DNA from: Lachnospiraceae bacterium
GTDB lineage: Bacteria > Bacillota > Clostridia > Lachnospirales > Lachnospiraceae
NCBI GenBank assembly: GCA_009774375.1
Contig: VSNO01000226.1
Location: 1-5,285 of the forward strand
Reading direction: 5' to 3'
Length of the DNA: 5,285 nucleotides
The notes under the pieces are model-generated. The model ran no database searches. It was not told the origin of the DNA and was given only the letters and a program-made list of their open reading frames with translations. Of this stretch, positions 4,609-5,285 are shown piece after piece; the first letter of the stretch is position 1, and every line of letters starts with the position of its first letter. Both the position numbers and the translations under genes were made by a program.

Positions 4609-5285
4609 ATGAATATGACGTGCCGCTCGAGAATGCGTTCACGCAGAATTTTTATAACGAGATGGCAGGCTTTATCCGTTCCCTGTTTGAGTCTGCTTTT
4701 AAGACAAACAGCAGCCTGGAGTTTGCGGTGATAACAGGGTGTCTGCGGATCTCAAAGGATAGTAATGTCTCGGCAGATGCCTTCTTTACCGGTTTAAATA
4801 ATCTTGAGGTGATATCCATACTTGACTGGAATTACGATGAATACTTTGGCTTTACGGAGGAGGAAGTGCGCAGGCTTTGTAGAGACTGCGCACTGGAGCA
4901 CAAGTACGACCTGATCAAAGAATGGTACAACGGATACCTTTTTGGCAATACCAATGTATACAATCCGTGGAGTGTCATTCGGTATGTGAAAGCTTTAACA
5001 AGTCATGAGGATGAGTTTCCGCATTCGTACTGGGCAAATACTTCTTCCAATACGGTTGTGCGTAAGCTGATCGACATGGCGGATGACAGTGTAAAGAGTG
5101 AACTGGAGAACCTGATCGACGGCGGGACTGTCGAAAAGCCCGTTCATGAGGATATTACCTATGGCGAAGTATACGAAAACATGGACAATCTGTGGAATTT
5201 CATGTTTTTTACAGGATATTTCAGAAAAGTGGACGAGCGCATGGGAGAGAATGATACGCGGTATCTGACGCTTGCGATCCCCAAC
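4593..5285 (+). pseudogene. AAA-ATPase-like protein, continuation in the -1 frame (runs off the window)
   Basis: From 4593 the -1 frame is open to the window edge for 231 codons and continues the same protein. It gives Walker B ILLIDEYD-type sequence (TIILIDEYDVPLE, joined residues 179-191), TGCLRIS (226-232) and FTGLNN (243-248). YDEYFGFTEEEV and WYNGYLFGNTNVYNPWSV follow, then YWANTSSN and NLWNFMFFTGYF. All are typical of this family in the correct order. The frame opens only after the stop at 4572-4574, and its first ATG (4662) lies past Walker B with no ribosome site. It is therefore not an independent gene. The joined protein would have 409 residues at the edge; the nuclease-like domain is expected to the right. 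From memory of the family, KDSNVSADAFFTGLNN seems about six residues longer than the usual KESIFTGLNN, which should be checked. Confidence 0.78.

Noticed and set aside
4060..5285. Mobile element or defence system carried by the AAA-ATPase-like gene
   Set aside because: No transposase, flanking inverted repeats, target duplications or partner defence gene is visible, and this family commonly occurs as stand-alone genes.

Overview
The window looks like chromosomal DNA from an anaerobic Clostridia-type Firmicute, most likely Lachnospiraceae. The signs are purine-rich Shine-Dalgarno sites (AGGAGG, AGAGAGG), AT-rich intergenic DNA beside moderately GC-rich genes, a minimal SufC/SufB-like iron-sulfur pair of the kind seen in strict anaerobes, and an AAA-ATPase-like/PD-(D/E)XK family gene of the type that is expanded in gut Clostridia. 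The taxon is inferred from style, not proven.

Layout. Positions 1-328 hold no convincing gene. They form an AT-rich leader with several inverted repeats, including a 71-nt imperfect hairpin (62-132) that follows a possible promoter and is followed by a T-rich run. Then comes a tight + strand operon: an ABC ATPase of the SufC type (329-1057), a short SufB/SufD-core scaffold (1050-1967, overlapping by 8 nt) and an FMN nitroreductase (2017-2559). It is closed by a clear Rho-independent terminator (2574-2619). A GC-rich stretch with two compact hairpins (2627-2701) lies just before a NUDIX hydrolase (2737-3270, +). A GNAT acetyltransferase (3299-3877, -) converges on the NUDIX gene. A divergent promoter region (3878-4059) drives the acetyltransferase leftward and an AAA-ATPase-like gene rightward. 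That last gene is split by a frame change at a run of seven A (4587-4593) and runs off the right edge.

How the genes work together. The first two genes match what has been described as the SUF-like minimal system (SmsC-SmsB): one ATPase and one scaffold, without SufS, SufU/SufE or a separate SufD beside them. The scaffold keeps the Cys and His-Glu positions expected for cluster assembly. The nitroreductase is probably co-transcribed, because no terminator is visible before it and a strong one follows it. Whether it serves cluster assembly, for example in redox supply, is only inference. The NUDIX, GNAT and AAA-ATPase-like genes look like unrelated accessory functions.

The points most worth a second look are the structured leader of the iron-sulfur operon, the Cys/His tail of the ATPase, the compound hairpins before the NUDIX gene, and the A7 site. 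At the A7 site, a -1 slip at A AAA AAA would restore a full-length ATPase, so the split could be a mutation, a sequencing error or programmed slippage.
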